Shown here in pieces: positions 45,118-53,911 of a stretch of 64,000 nt of DNA. Positions within the stretch are counted from its first letter, which is position 1. Every line of letters begins with the position of its first letter. Source of the stretch: Pontiellaceae bacterium B12219 (lineage in GTDB: Bacteria; Verrucomicrobiota; Kiritimatiellia; Kiritimatiellales; Pontiellaceae). The notes beneath the pieces are model-generated. The model ran no database searches, had not been told where the DNA came from, and saw nothing but the letters and a program-made list of their open reading frames with translations. The stretch covers positions 1 through 64,000 of the forward strand of contig JARNMJ010000013.1 of NCBI GenBank assembly GCA_029432795.1. Direction: 5' to 3'. The translations under genes were made by a program, and so were the position numbers.

Positions 45118-46245
45118 ATGAATACATTAACAGGTCTAATTTTACTCTCCGGATCATCTCCAAGTACCACAAATATCCACTATTTAAGCGGATTTACTGC
45201 TCCCGATCCCTTTTTATACCTTAAAACGCAAACCGGTGGAATCCTGCTTGTTTCACCCATGGAAAAGGGAAGGGCCTGTAAACAATCCACACCCGGAACC
45301 CAGGTATTCACACCGGAGGATCTGGGCCTTAAAGGGAAGAAAATAGGAAACCAAGTAGAACAAATAAGGGCTTTAATGGAAAAAGCCGGAGTTCGCCGAC
45401 TGAAGGTTTCCTCCGATTTTCCCGTTGGACTTTTCCAGACCCTGGAAAAAAAAGGCATAAAAATTTCGGTTGATAAAAATCCGGCCTGCCCGGAACGGAA
45501 AATAAAATCCGCCGCTGAGATTTCCAAACTTCGGAAAAGTCAGCAGGCCGCTGTTGCTTCCATGAAAGCCGGAATTGCGCTGATCGGCTCGGCAGAAATC
45601 GGTCCGAAAAATGAGCTTTATATAGGAAAAGAAAAACTCACTTCTGAAAAAGTGCGTCATCTGATCCACAAAACACTCATTGAATACGATTGCGCCGGCG
45701 TTGAAACCATTGTTGCCGGCGGGGATCAGGGAACTGATCCGCACGAACGCGGCCACGGCCCGCTTTTTGCCGGGCAGTCGATTATTATGGATATTTTTCC
45801 GCGCTCAGAAAAAACCGGCTATTGGGGCGATATTACCCGTACGGTTTGTCGAGGCCCCGCCAATCCTGAACTCAAAAAACTCTATAATGCCGTAAAAGCA
45901 GCTCAGCTTGCAGCCCTCAAAGCCGTCAAACCGGGCATCTGCGCCGATGAAATACATCGTCTTTGTCAGCAGATTTTTGAAAAACGCGGTTTCCAAACCT
46001 TGGAAAAAGAGGGCAGGCATGTTGGCTTCATCCATGGAACCGGGCATGGGGTCGGGCTCGATATTCATGAACTTCCAAGGGTTGGAAGAAGCGGCGAGAT
46101 CCTGGAGGTTGGAAATATCATTACGATTGAACCCGGACTTTATTACCCCGGTTTAGGTGGGGTTCGGATTGAAGATACCGTTGTTGTCACAAAAACCGGA
46201 TACAGTTTTCTGGCGGCCTGTCCGAAAAAGTTTGAACTTTTGTAG
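45118..46245 (+). CDS. M24-family metallopeptidase (Xaa-Pro aminopeptidase-like)
   Basis: The 375-residue product has an N-terminal creatinase-like domain (1-130) and a pita-bread catalytic domain. The dimetal ligands are visible: Asp in IIMDIFPR, Asp in GDITRTV, His in GTGHGVGLDIHE, Glu in TIEPGLY and Glu in RIEDTVVV. It should cleave an N-terminal residue ahead of proline. AGGAGG precedes the start. Four palindrome-family copies (45433, 45522, 45991, 46073) lie in the gene, two of them encoding FQTLEK. Confidence 0.93.
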   Translation: MNTLTGLILLSGSSPSTTNIHYLSGFTAPDPFLYLKTQTGGILLVSPMEKGRACKQSTPGTQVFTPEDLGLKGKKIGNQVEQIRALMEKAGVRRLKVSSDFPVGLFQTLEKKGIKISVDKNPACPERKIKSAAEISKLRKSQQAAVASMKAGIALIGSAEIGPKNELYIGKEKLTSEKVRHLIHKTLIEYDCAGVETIVAGGDQGTDPHERGHGPLFAGQSIIMDIFPRSEKTGYWGDITRTVCRGPANPELKKLYNAVKAAQLAALKAVKPGICADEIHRLCQQIFEKRGFQTLEKEGRHVGFIHGTGHGVGLDIHELPRVGRSGEILEVGNIITIEPGLYYPGLGGVRIEDTVVVTKTGYSFLAACPKKFELL

Positions 46246-46305
46246 GCAATACCTGCTGTTCGCTTGCGTTATTCAGCTCGGACACCGTATTTGAGGATAC
46301 AGACG

Positions 46306-46884
46306 ATGAAAAAAACTTTGATCATACTCGCAACCATCGCACTTGCCTTCCCGGCACTTGCAGAACAAACCAATGAATACCGCCGCTCGAAAGACGAGCG
46401 TAAGGGCGAACGAAAATACAGAGAGTATCGGGAAATGACTCCGGAACAAAAAGCTGAAATGGACGAACGGCGCGTTCAGCTGATGGAAAAAACTCTGGCA
46501 GAGATCGGTGTGTCTGAAGAACAGCAGGCGCAGATTGCCGAACTGCAGGCTAATCTTAAAACGCAGATGCGGGAAAGCTCTATGCTCCTGGATGAATGCA
46601 GAAAAAATCTTTCCGAACTCGAGAAAATCGGAGCTGCTGAAGGCGAGGTTTATGCAGCCATCGATGCGGTTGCTGATGCGCAGGCTGAACAGATGAAAAT
46701 TCTGGCGCGCAACCGGATACAGATGGAACGTATTCTCGGAAAAGAAAAATTTTCCCAGTTTATGGATTGTGCCCGTTCAAAATGGCATGAGCACGGCCGC
46801 CGAAGAAAAGAGCAGGTTCCGCCTCAGCCCGGAGTGCCGCCTCTTCCCAATCAAAATAAACAGATCACTCCTCCGATGCCGTAA
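46306..46884 (+). CDS. Exported Spy/CpxP-like helical protein
   Basis: The 192-residue product has a signal peptide (1-19, ending PALAEQ), then a charged helical region with MTPEQKAEMDERRVQLMEKTLAEIGVSEEQQAQIAELQANLK, reminiscent of LTxxQ motifs in Spy/CpxP periplasmic chaperones, and a Pro-rich tail. Start 46306 follows GAGGATAC; the frame is open 42 bases further upstream, but the signal peptide marks this start. Heavy-metal resistance or periplasmic chaperone roles are possible. Confidence 0.75.
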   Translation: MKKTLIILATIALAFPALAEQTNEYRRSKDERKGERKYREYREMTPEQKAEMDERRVQLMEKTLAEIGVSEEQQAQIAELQANLKTQMRESSMLLDECRKNLSELEKIGAAEGEVYAAIDAVADAQAEQMKILARNRIQMERILGKEKFSQFMDCARSKWHEHGRRRKEQVPPQPGVPPLPNQNKQITPPMP

Positions 46885-46905
46885 ATTATATAACTCATTT
46901 TAATC

Positions 46906-46941
46906 AGGAGCGTAACAGAAATTCTGATACGCTCCTTTTTT
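46906..46941 (+). terminator. Rho-independent terminator after the Spy-like gene
   Basis: AGGAGCGTAACAG pairs with CTGATACGCTCCT (one A-A mismatch), loop AAATT, followed by six T. Confidence 0.88.
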
Positions 46942-46955
46942 GTATATGCTTTAAA

Positions 46956-46986
46956 TGTACAAGGATTTACGTTTTCTATAAAAGAC
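46956..46986. promoter_or_regulatory. Putative AraC-type operator, copy 3
   Basis: TGTACAA-N16-TAAAAGAC, same spacing as copies 1 and 2, one base different in the second half-site. It lies 48 bases before the PA14-like gene start. Confidence 0.5.
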
Positions 46987-47033
46987 ATGGTCCGTTAAAT
47001 GCGTATAATGGACGTTTTTGGAGGTAAATAGAA

Positions 47034-48224
47034 ATGGGTAGTTCAGGCAAAAAAGGATATTTTGGAAAACACGCAAAATCGAGTGCTGCAATGATCAGCC
47101 TCACGATTCATGCGATATTGATTTTAGTGGCCATTTCATTTGTGGCCGTTCGTGTTTATGTGAAAGATGAACCGGTTTTTGAAGCTAAACCGATTTCGCG
47201 TCCGAAAATGCAACTTAAAAAACTGAAAGTTCCGGTTAATATTAAGAAAAAAAAGGTACAGAAACCGAAACTCCGCAAAAACATCGTCGCCAAGCCGAAG
47301 AATAAATCTATAGATATTAAAATGCCGGAAATGACGGGCATTAAAGGCGGAATGGGCTACCTCGATGAAGGGGGCTTAGGGGGAATCGGTTTCAGTCTTG
47401 ATCTCAACCTTTTTGGGGGAGACAAGGGATCTGGAAATGAATTGGAAGGCAGCTTTTTCGATTTAAAAATGGATTCAAAAGGAAAACCCTCCGATATGGC
47501 CATCGAGATTACGGGCGATGCGAAAAAAGATTCGGCATTGGAAAATCAGAAAAACAATGAATTTGTTGAAGTTCTTCGTAACTTTGCCGGTTCCTGGAGT
47601 GTGAAACGTTTAGAAAATAGATATTTTAAAGCACCGAAAAGTAAATTTGCCACCACATTCATGGTTCCTTATATGAAGGCGGAGGAAGCTCCAAAGGCCT
47701 ACGGTGTTGAAAATGAAGTGGAGCCAAGGCGCTGGGTGGCCTACTACAACGGTAAAATTGCAGCACCGGAAACCGGTCGCTATCGTTTTTGGGGGATTGC
47801 TGACGATGTTCTGATGGTTCGTATCGGAAGGGATTTGGTGATTGATGCCAACTATCCGAGTTCATCTCTCACGGGGCGGGCACCTGAATATACAGGTAAG
47901 GTGACGGGCTGGTCCAGTGATGATCCCCAAAGCCGTAAATTTATGTCCGGCAAGGAAAAGGGATTTGTTATCGGCGATTGGTTTCATTTGAGTAAGGGTA
48001 AACCCACTGATATGGAAGTATTGATCGGGGAACTGCCCGGAGGGTATTTCTATTGCCGTCTTCTGATTGAACAGGAAGGTGTTGACTATCCGAAAGGAAA
48101 AGACGGTCGGCCGATTCTTCCGGTCTTTAAAACTCAGGAAATTCCCGAAAAGTTAATTCCTCAAATGAAAATCGACCCAGGTGTTGCAACAGCAGAAGGT
48201 CCGACTTTCGGGGTTTTGAAATAG
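47034..48224 (+). CDS. Membrane-anchored protein with TonB-like linker and PA14-like domain
   Basis: The 396-residue product has a short cytoplasmic N terminus, one membrane helix (about 20-42) and a long Lys/Pro-rich linker (about 50-100: KKLKVPVNIKKKKVQKPKLRK), as in TonB or periplasm-spanning proteins. A Gly-rich stretch (MGYLDEGGLGGIGFSLDLNLFGG) follows, then a domain with WVAYYNGKIAAPETGRYRFWGIADDVLMVRIGRDLVIDA, which matches the core of carbohydrate-binding PA14 domains. GGAGG precedes the start. A third copy of the AraC-type operator lies upstream. Precise role unknown. Confidence 0.8.
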   Translation: MGSSGKKGYFGKHAKSSAAMISLTIHAILILVAISFVAVRVYVKDEPVFEAKPISRPKMQLKKLKVPVNIKKKKVQKPKLRKNIVAKPKNKSIDIKMPEMTGIKGGMGYLDEGGLGGIGFSLDLNLFGGDKGSGNELEGSFFDLKMDSKGKPSDMAIEITGDAKKDSALENQKNNEFVEVLRNFAGSWSVKRLENRYFKAPKSKFATTFMVPYMKAEEAPKAYGVENEVEPRRWVAYYNGKIAAPETGRYRFWGIADDVLMVRIGRDLVIDANYPSSSLTGRAPEYTGKVTGWSSDDPQSRKFMSGKEKGFVIGDWFHLSKGKPTDMEVLIGELPGGYFYCRLLIEQEGVDYPKGKDGRPILPVFKTQEIPEKLIPQMKIDPGVATAEGPTFGVLK

Positions 48225-48272
48225 AAAATAAATTCGGCTCCCCATTCCCATGCGGTTTGCTACATTCGCCGC

Positions 48273-48461
48273 ATGGTTGAAAAAAAATCCAGTTCCATCA
48301 AATCCGCATTCGGGCTCACCAAGCAGGAAAAATTATATATTCTGCTGATTTGCACGCTCTTCATTCTCGGGGCAGGGGCTCGGTATCTTTATTTAAATAA
48401 TCGAAATCCGACCGTCTATCCGCCGGTGGAAAAAGAAGTGCCGGAGTTGAATTATGAGTGA
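48273..48461 (+). CDS. Small single-pass membrane protein
   Basis: The 62-residue product has a basic N terminus (MVEKKSSSIKSAFG), one membrane helix (about 20-42) and an acidic tail (VEKEVPELNYE). Its stop overlaps the HIT gene start, which supports a real, coupled gene. No function recognised. Confidence 0.65.
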   Translation: MVEKKSSSIKSAFGLTKQEKLYILLICTLFILGAGARYLYLNNRNPTVYPPVEKEVPELNYE

Positions 48462-48867
48462 TTGTATTTTCTGTAAAATTATCCGGAAAGAAATTCCTGC
48501 CACCGTTGTTTTCGAAGACGACGATGTGTTGGTTTTTATGGATATCGGGCCGATTGTTAAGGGGCATGCTCTTGTAACCCCAAAAAAACATTACGATCCA
48601 ATCACCGAAACCCCCGATGCAATTGTGGCCAAATTACACCTTACCGCCAAGCGGGTTGCAGCAGCACAAATGAACGCTTTCGGGGCTGATGGGGTCAATA
48701 TCATGCAAAACAACGGGGCTGCTGCGGGGCAGGAAGTGGAACACATTCACGTGCACGTCATCCCCCGTTTTTCCACCGACGGACATCACTGGAACTGGAA
48801 TGCAAAAAAATACGACGATTTCAGCGAAATGAATAAACTGGCAGAGGATCTGCGGAAACATCTTTAA
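48454..48867 (+). CDS. HIT-family nucleotide-binding protein
   Basis: This 137-residue protein has CIFCKIIRKEIPATVVFEDDDVLVFMDIGPIVKGHALVTPKKHY and the histidine triad HIHVHVIPR (about residues 97-105). Such proteins hydrolyse nucleoside phosphoramidates or related nucleotides. It is coupled to the small membrane protein upstream and followed by a Minf_1886-type gene. Confidence 0.93.
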   Translation: MSDCIFCKIIRKEIPATVVFEDDDVLVFMDIGPIVKGHALVTPKKHYDPITETPDAIVAKLHLTAKRVAAAQMNAFGADGVNIMQNNGAAAGQEVEHIHVHVIPRFSTDGHHWNWNAKKYDDFSEMNKLAEDLRKHL

Positions 48868-48873
48868 GTTATT

Positions 48874-49308
48874 ATGAACAACCCATCTCTATACGAATTA
48901 CTCGAACCGATTTTACGCAAAGACGACCGCTACTCGGCCGAAGCCTATATCTTTGTTCGAGAAGGCCTCGACCATACCGTGAAAAACCTTAAAACCCATC
49001 GTCATGTTTCCGGGCAGGAGTTGTTGGGCGGTATGCGTGAATATGCCCTCAAAGAATTCGGTCCCGTCACAAAACGCGTACTTTCTGAATGGGGCATCAC
49101 CGAATGCGTCGATTTTGGTAACATCGTCTTTAATCTTGTTGAAGAAGGGCTGCTCGGAAAAACCGAGGAGGATTCCATTGAAGACTTCAAGGGCGGATAC
49201 GATTTTAACGAAGCATTTATCCAGCCTTTTCAGCCAAAACAACCGGTTGCCCGTCCAATAGGCAGCATGTCTCACGCAGACAAAGAAAACTCACCCGATA
49301 AAATGTAA
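48874..49308 (+). CDS. Minf_1886-type conserved protein
   Basis: This 144-residue soluble protein resembles the Minf_1886 family found in Verrucomicrobiota and Planctomycetota: YSAEAYIFVREGLDHTVKNL, HVSGQELLGGMREYALKEFG and WGITECVDFGNIVFNLVEEGLLGKTEED. Its biochemical role is not known. No clear RBS; it starts 6 bases after the HIT gene. Confidence 0.85.
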   Translation: MNNPSLYELLEPILRKDDRYSAEAYIFVREGLDHTVKNLKTHRHVSGQELLGGMREYALKEFGPVTKRVLSEWGITECVDFGNIVFNLVEEGLLGKTEEDSIEDFKGGYDFNEAFIQPFQPKQPVARPIGSMSHADKENSPDKM

Positions 49309-49807
49309 AGGATTCCTTCTGCCAGCCTTTCAAGTTAACCCTCCGGGCTTATTTTTTCGAATGTGATGGGTAGATAACTTTGCGGTATGAATTTAATTCC
49401 TCGCAGAGACGCTGAGAACACAGAGAAACTTTGTAATACGGCTCAGCGGGGAATACCTCGGCAGTTGAACCCAGTATGTTTTGGTAAATGGCATTATTCA
49501 AATTAATCTATATGTAGCAGTTTTTATTGAATAAACAAAACTGGATATAGATAAGTTTATTTGTACATAAATGTATTTATCGGAAAAATATTGTATACAA
49601 TCCTGAATTCCATATCGATTGTGCGCCTTTAGGCCCGTATTTATTGGGTTTTATTCAATTGGCGTATAATGCGGTAGTTACAGAAGACATTTAATTTTCT
49701 CCCCCTCCCGAAGCTCTCGTTTGGCATACCCCGTGCAAAAGGGCATCTCCTTCGCATGGCCCGTTGCTGTGCTGGTTAACGATTAACTGGAGTTAAAGGA
49801 GATAATC
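49309..49807. other. Intergenic region before the urea operon
   Basis: No gene is visible. The stretch 49396-49432 (CGCAGAGACGCTGAGAACAC...) resembles the 'cgcagagacgctgag' sequences dispersed between genes in many environmental bacteria. 49500-49620 is very A+T-rich. The 3' end holds a sigma-54-type promoter (49722-49737) and the urtA leader. Confidence 0.55.
49722..49737 (+). promoter_or_regulatory. Sigma-54 (RpoN)-type promoter of the urea operon
   Basis: TGGCATACCCCGTGCA: GG and GC elements separated by exactly 10 bases, close to the TGGCAC-N5-TTGCA consensus, 71 bases before the urtA ATG. It implies nitrogen control by an NtrC-type activator; no such activator gene lies in this window. 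Confidence 0.7.
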
Positions 49808-51061
49808 ATGATTCGGGAAAACTTTCTTAAAACAGCAACAGCAGTCGCTGCGCTGTGTACCGTGACCGGCGCAGTTCAGGCCGAAGAGACGATTAAAGTG
49901 GGCGTGCTGCATTCGCTGAGCGGAACCATGGCCATTTCGGAAACCTCGTTGAAAGATGTTGTTCTGATGGCCGTTGATGAAGTGAACGCCGCAGGCGGCG
50001 TGAATGGAAAACAATTGGAAGCGGTGGTGGTTGACCCCGCATCCGACTGGCCGCTATTTAACGAAAAAGCCAAAGAGCTGATCACCAAAGAAAACGTCGC
50101 GGTAACCTTCGGTTGCTGGACGTCGGTCAGCCGCAAATCCTGTCTTCCGGTTTTTGAAGAATACAACGCGCTGCTCTTTTACCCGGTCCAGTACGAAGGC
50201 GAAGAGCAATCGCTGAATGTATTCTACACCGGTGCCACACCCAATCAGCAGTTGATTCCTGCGGCCAAATATATGATGGACGAAATGGGCTGCACCAAAT
50301 TCTACCTGCTTGGAACGGACTATGTTTTCCCGCGTACGGCGAATAAAGTACTGAAGGCCTATTTGAAAAGTGTAGGTGTTCCGGATGAAAATATCATCGA
50401 AGAATACACCCCGTTCCATCATCAGGATTACCAGACCATCGTAGCGAACATTAAAAAGTTCGGTGCGGCCGGCGATGCCTGTGTACTGTCGACCATTAAT
50501 GGCGACAGCAACGTCCCGTTTTATAAAGAATTCGCGAATCAGGGCCTGACTTCAGAATTGTGCCCGATCATGGCGTTCTCCGTTGCGGAAGACGAACTGC
50601 GCGCCATGGATGTTCAGCCGCTGGTGGGTCACCTCGCGGCATGGAACTATTTCCAGAGCATCAAAACGCCGGAAAACAAAGCGTTTGTTAAAGCGTTTAA
50701 AACCTACTGCGCGGATAACAATCTGCCGGGTGGAAAAGACCGTGTGACGGATGATCCGATCGAAGCGGCCTATTTCGGCGTGAAAGCCTGGGCGAAAGCA
50801 GCTAATGCGGCCGGTTCGGTGGATGTGGATGCGGTTCGCGAAGAACTCAATGGCATGGAATTTGATTCTCCCGGTGGCAAAAAGAAATTCGATGCCGTCA
50901 ATCAGCATACCTATAAACCGGTTCTGGTGGGCGAAATCCTCAAAAACGGCCAGTTTAAAATTGTGTGGGAAAGCGAAGGTCTGGTGAAACCGGATTCATA
51001 CAGCACCCTGCTGCACACCGATGGAAACTTCCCGGCCCCAACCGGCGGTCCCAAGAAATAA
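49808..51061 (+). CDS. urtA: Urea ABC transporter substrate-binding protein
   Basis: The 417-residue product has a signal peptide ending AVQAEE (about residue 26) and a periplasmic binding fold: IKVGVLHSLSGTMAISETSLKDVVLMAVDEVNAAGGVNGKQLEAVVVDPASDWP, TVFGCWTSVSRKSCLPVFEE (the urea/amide set) and YPVQYEGEEQS. These are UrtA signatures distinguishing it from branched-chain amino-acid binders. AAAGGAGATAATC precedes the start. First gene behind the sigma-54 promoter. Confidence 0.96.
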   Translation: MIRENFLKTATAVAALCTVTGAVQAEETIKVGVLHSLSGTMAISETSLKDVVLMAVDEVNAAGGVNGKQLEAVVVDPASDWPLFNEKAKELITKENVAVTFGCWTSVSRKSCLPVFEEYNALLFYPVQYEGEEQSLNVFYTGATPNQQLIPAAKYMMDEMGCTKFYLLGTDYVFPRTANKVLKAYLKSVGVPDENIIEEYTPFHHQDYQTIVANIKKFGAAGDACVLSTINGDSNVPFYKEFANQGLTSELCPIMAFSVAEDELRAMDVQPLVGHLAAWNYFQSIKTPENKAFVKAFKTYCADNNLPGGKDRVTDDPIEAAYFGVKAWAKAANAAGSVDVDAVREELNGMEFDSPGGKKKFDAVNQHTYKPVLVGEILKNGQFKIVWESEGLVKPDSYSTLLHTDGNFPAPTGGPKK

Positions 51062-51144
51062 GCATCGTGTAAACGACTGCGAAGCCGGGGATTGCTCCCT
51101 GCAATCTCCGGCAAAACCACCTTTTCCACGACTAGAGGATGCTC

Positions 51145-52767
51145 ATGAATTGGGTTAACTATTTAAAATTGCTCTTACTTGCCGGAGCAGTATCGGTTCA
51201 GGCCGATCCGGCGATGGAGCAGTTAAAAAAACTCGGCAGTTCCGACAAAGACGTGCGCGCCGCCACGTTGCAGGAAATTGCTAATTCCGGGGACCAGCGC
51301 ATGATTCCCGTGCTGTCGGACTATCGCCTGGGCAGTCTTTTTCTTTATGAAGACAACGTCGTGCTCGGACTCGATATTTATACGAACGATGACCTCGATG
51401 AATTTGTTCCGATTGCGGAACTGTTTTCTCGCGAACCCCTTTTAAAACCCGATGGCAGTGCATATCTGATTCCGATAGAGGAGATCGAATGTATCGAACC
51501 TTCTCGCAAAGAGCGGAAGAGTGTACTCGAGGCCATCACCCTTTTAGAACTCAGTGCACCGGACAACGAACAAAGGCTGGAAGCAGTTCGTAAAACCGGA
51601 CTGGGCGAGTTTTCCCCGATTCTGATTTCCAAACTCCGGAACCTTTCGGAATCGGATCCCAAACGAGGTATTCGCCGCGCGGCCGATGAAAGTTCAGCGC
51701 TGCTGCAGCTGCGATCCGGCGATCCGTCCGAACAGGCGGTCGCCATTGAAATGCTTGGAAAACTGCGCAGTGTCCGTTCGCGCTCCTTTTTGGAAAATCT
51801 CGATAACGCCGATGCACCCGCTGTTCAGAAAGCATTGAAACGTATTACGGCCAAAGAACGGCAGATTTCCACGTTTAACATTTTAAACTCCGGGATTTCA
51901 ACCGGTTCGGTTTTGGTGCTGATGGCGCTCGGACTGGCGGTCACCTTCGGCATGATGGGCATCATTAATATGGCGCACGGCGAAATGATGATGATCGGTG
52001 CCTACACCACTTATTGTATGCAGCAGCTGTTTCGTCACACGCCGGATGATCCGCACAATATGTTTTTCATCATTGCGCTTCCAATGGCCTTTCTGGTTTC
52101 AGCCCTGTTCGGTGGTTTGATTGAATGGACGGTGGTGCGGCGGCTCTACAAACGCCCGCTCGAATCGCTGCTCGCGACCTACGGTGTAGGTCTTATCTTA
52201 ATTCAGACCACCCGCCTTATTTTCGGCGACAACCGTTCGTGCAATACACCCACCTGGCTGCAGGGCGGCGTTGAAATTGCTGAAGGGATGAGTCTTTCCT
52301 TTAACCGCATTTTCATTTTTATTCTGTGCGCGGTTTGTGTGGGCGGTGTGGTGGCCCTGATGCGCTACACCACGTTGGGCCTTAAAATGCGGGCCGTCAT
52401 TCAGAATCGCGACATGGCCGCATCGATGGGCATCAATACCCGCATGACCGACAGCTTCACCTTCATGCTCGGTTCCGGACTGGCCGGCGTGGCGGGCTAT
52501 GCCTTAACCACCATCGGCGGCATTACGCCGGATATGGGGCAGAACTACATTGTCGATTCCTTCCTCGTCGTTGTAACCGGCGGCGTTGGAAATCTGGCTG
52601 GCGTCGTCTGCAGCGGTATGGGGCTGGGGCTGTTGAATAAATTTCTCGAAGGCACGTTATTCGGGGCGGTTTGGGCCAAGATTATTGTGCTCATGGTCGT
52701 GATTGCTTTCATTCAGTACAAGCCGTCCGGTTTGTTCGCCGCAAAGGGGAGACTGGCCGATGACTAA
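51145..52767 (+). CDS. urtB: Urea ABC transporter permease UrtB
   Basis: The 540-residue product has the UrtB layout: signal-like segment, a long extracytoplasmic helical-repeat region (about 25-245) and about eight membrane helices with GLAVTFGMMGIINMAHGEMMMIGAYTTY and the LivH-type tail. AGAGG sits properly for the ATG at 51145, not for the one 6 bases upstream. A one-mismatch palindrome lies at 51627. Its stop overlaps the urtC start (ATGA). Confidence 0.95.
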   Translation: MNWVNYLKLLLLAGAVSVQADPAMEQLKKLGSSDKDVRAATLQEIANSGDQRMIPVLSDYRLGSLFLYEDNVVLGLDIYTNDDLDEFVPIAELFSREPLLKPDGSAYLIPIEEIECIEPSRKERKSVLEAITLLELSAPDNEQRLEAVRKTGLGEFSPILISKLRNLSESDPKRGIRRAADESSALLQLRSGDPSEQAVAIEMLGKLRSVRSRSFLENLDNADAPAVQKALKRITAKERQISTFNILNSGISTGSVLVLMALGLAVTFGMMGIINMAHGEMMMIGAYTTYCMQQLFRHTPDDPHNMFFIIALPMAFLVSALFGGLIEWTVVRRLYKRPLESLLATYGVGLILIQTTRLIFGDNRSCNTPTWLQGGVEIAEGMSLSFNRIFIFILCAVCVGGVVALMRYTTLGLKMRAVIQNRDMAASMGINTRMTDSFTFMLGSGLAGVAGYALTTIGGITPDMGQNYIVDSFLVVVTGGVGNLAGVVCSGMGLGLLNKFLEGTLFGAVWAKIIVLMVVIAFIQYKPSGLFAAKGRLADD

Positions 52768-53911
52768 TGTAGAGACCGGTTCAGGATATTATTTGGGTTC
52801 ACTTGCCGGTTCGTCGGCAAAGCAGTTGAACAAAGGGTTTCTGGGTTCGATAGTAGCGCTGGCGTCTTTATTGCCGATGCTCGCCTATGCCGGAATTATT
52901 TCGGTCGAAACCGTCAACATGATCGGGCGCTATATGGCGCTGGCGATTGTGGCGCTCGGGCTCGATCTGATTTGGGGATACACCGGAATTCTGAGCCTCT
53001 GCCAGGCGCTGTTTTTTTCCATCGGCGGGTATGCGATGGGGATTTATCTGGCGCATCAGGGCACGCTGCACAACGGAATTCCCGAAGCGCTCTATGTGGT
53101 CTATCCCTATAAAGTCGGGGAAACGCGCGGCATGGAAGTGCTGCCCTGGTTCTGGGCGATTTTTAAATCGTTCAACCTGACACTGATTCTCGGGATTTTA
53201 TTACCCGGTTTATTGGCCGGCTTCATCGGTTTTCTGGGTTTTAAGAGCCGGGTGAAAGGGGTGTATTTCTCCATTCTCACGCAGGCACTGACGGTGGCTG
53301 CAATGATGTTCTTCAGTAAAAACGAAATGAAACTTTGCGGTACCAATGGACTGACCCACTTTAAAACCATCGCCGGTTTTGATCTCAGCGATCCGAACGT
53401 TAAAATCGCGCTCTACGTGGTGACGCTGATTTGTCTGATTGTGGCCTATCTGCTTTGTCTGGCGATTACCCGCTCGCGGTTTGGCCGGGTCTTGCTGGCG
53501 GTGCGCGATTCCGAAACGGCACTGCGTTTTGCAGGCTATGAACCGTTTGCTTTTAAAACGGCCATCTTTGCTTTCGCCGGAATGCTCGCCGGATTGGCCG
53601 GTCTGCTCTACACACCGCAGGCCAACATCATCACGCCGTCGTATATGGAAGCACGCTGGTCAATTTTGATGGTGATCTGGGTGGCCGTCGGCGGGCGCGG
53701 AACGCTTTGCGGCGCGGTGGTCGGTGCGCTGTTGATTAACCTGTTGTACAGCGTACTCACTTCCCAGTGGAGCATCGGTTCCTTTGATTGGAAACCCGAA
53801 TATTGGCCGATCGTGCTCGGCCTGCTGTTTATCGTTGTCGTGCTGGCCCTGCCGAATGGCGTGATCGGTGTGTGGCGTAAAATGGTTGGAAAAGTAACGG
53901 AGCTCGACTAA
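52760..53911 (+). CDS. urtC: Urea ABC transporter permease UrtC
   Basis: The 383-residue LivM-type permease has about ten membrane helices. IWGYTGILSLCQALFFSIGGYAMGIYL and the loop CGTNGLTHFKTIAGFDL are UrtC-typical. Start 52760 overlaps the urtB stop. Its stop overlaps the urtD start (TAATG), giving tight translational coupling. Confidence 0.95.
   Translation: MTNVETGSGYYLGSLAGSSAKQLNKGFLGSIVALASLLPMLAYAGIISVETVNMIGRYMALAIVALGLDLIWGYTGILSLCQALFFSIGGYAMGIYLAHQGTLHNGIPEALYVVYPYKVGETRGMEVLPWFWAIFKSFNLTLILGILLPGLLAGFIGFLGFKSRVKGVYFSILTQALTVAAMMFFSKNEMKLCGTNGLTHFKTIAGFDLSDPNVKIALYVVTLICLIVAYLLCLAITRSRFGRVLLAVRDSETALRFAGYEPFAFKTAIFAFAGMLAGLAGLLYTPQANIITPSYMEARWSILMVIWVAVGGRGTLCGAVVGALLINLLYSVLTSQWSIGSFDWKPEYWPIVLGLLFIVVVLALPNGVIGVWRKMVGKVTELD

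Noticed and set aside
49541-49600. TGTACATAAATGTATTTAT as a fourth AraC-type operator
   Set aside because: The second half-site at 16 bases is missing; it is simply A+T-rich.
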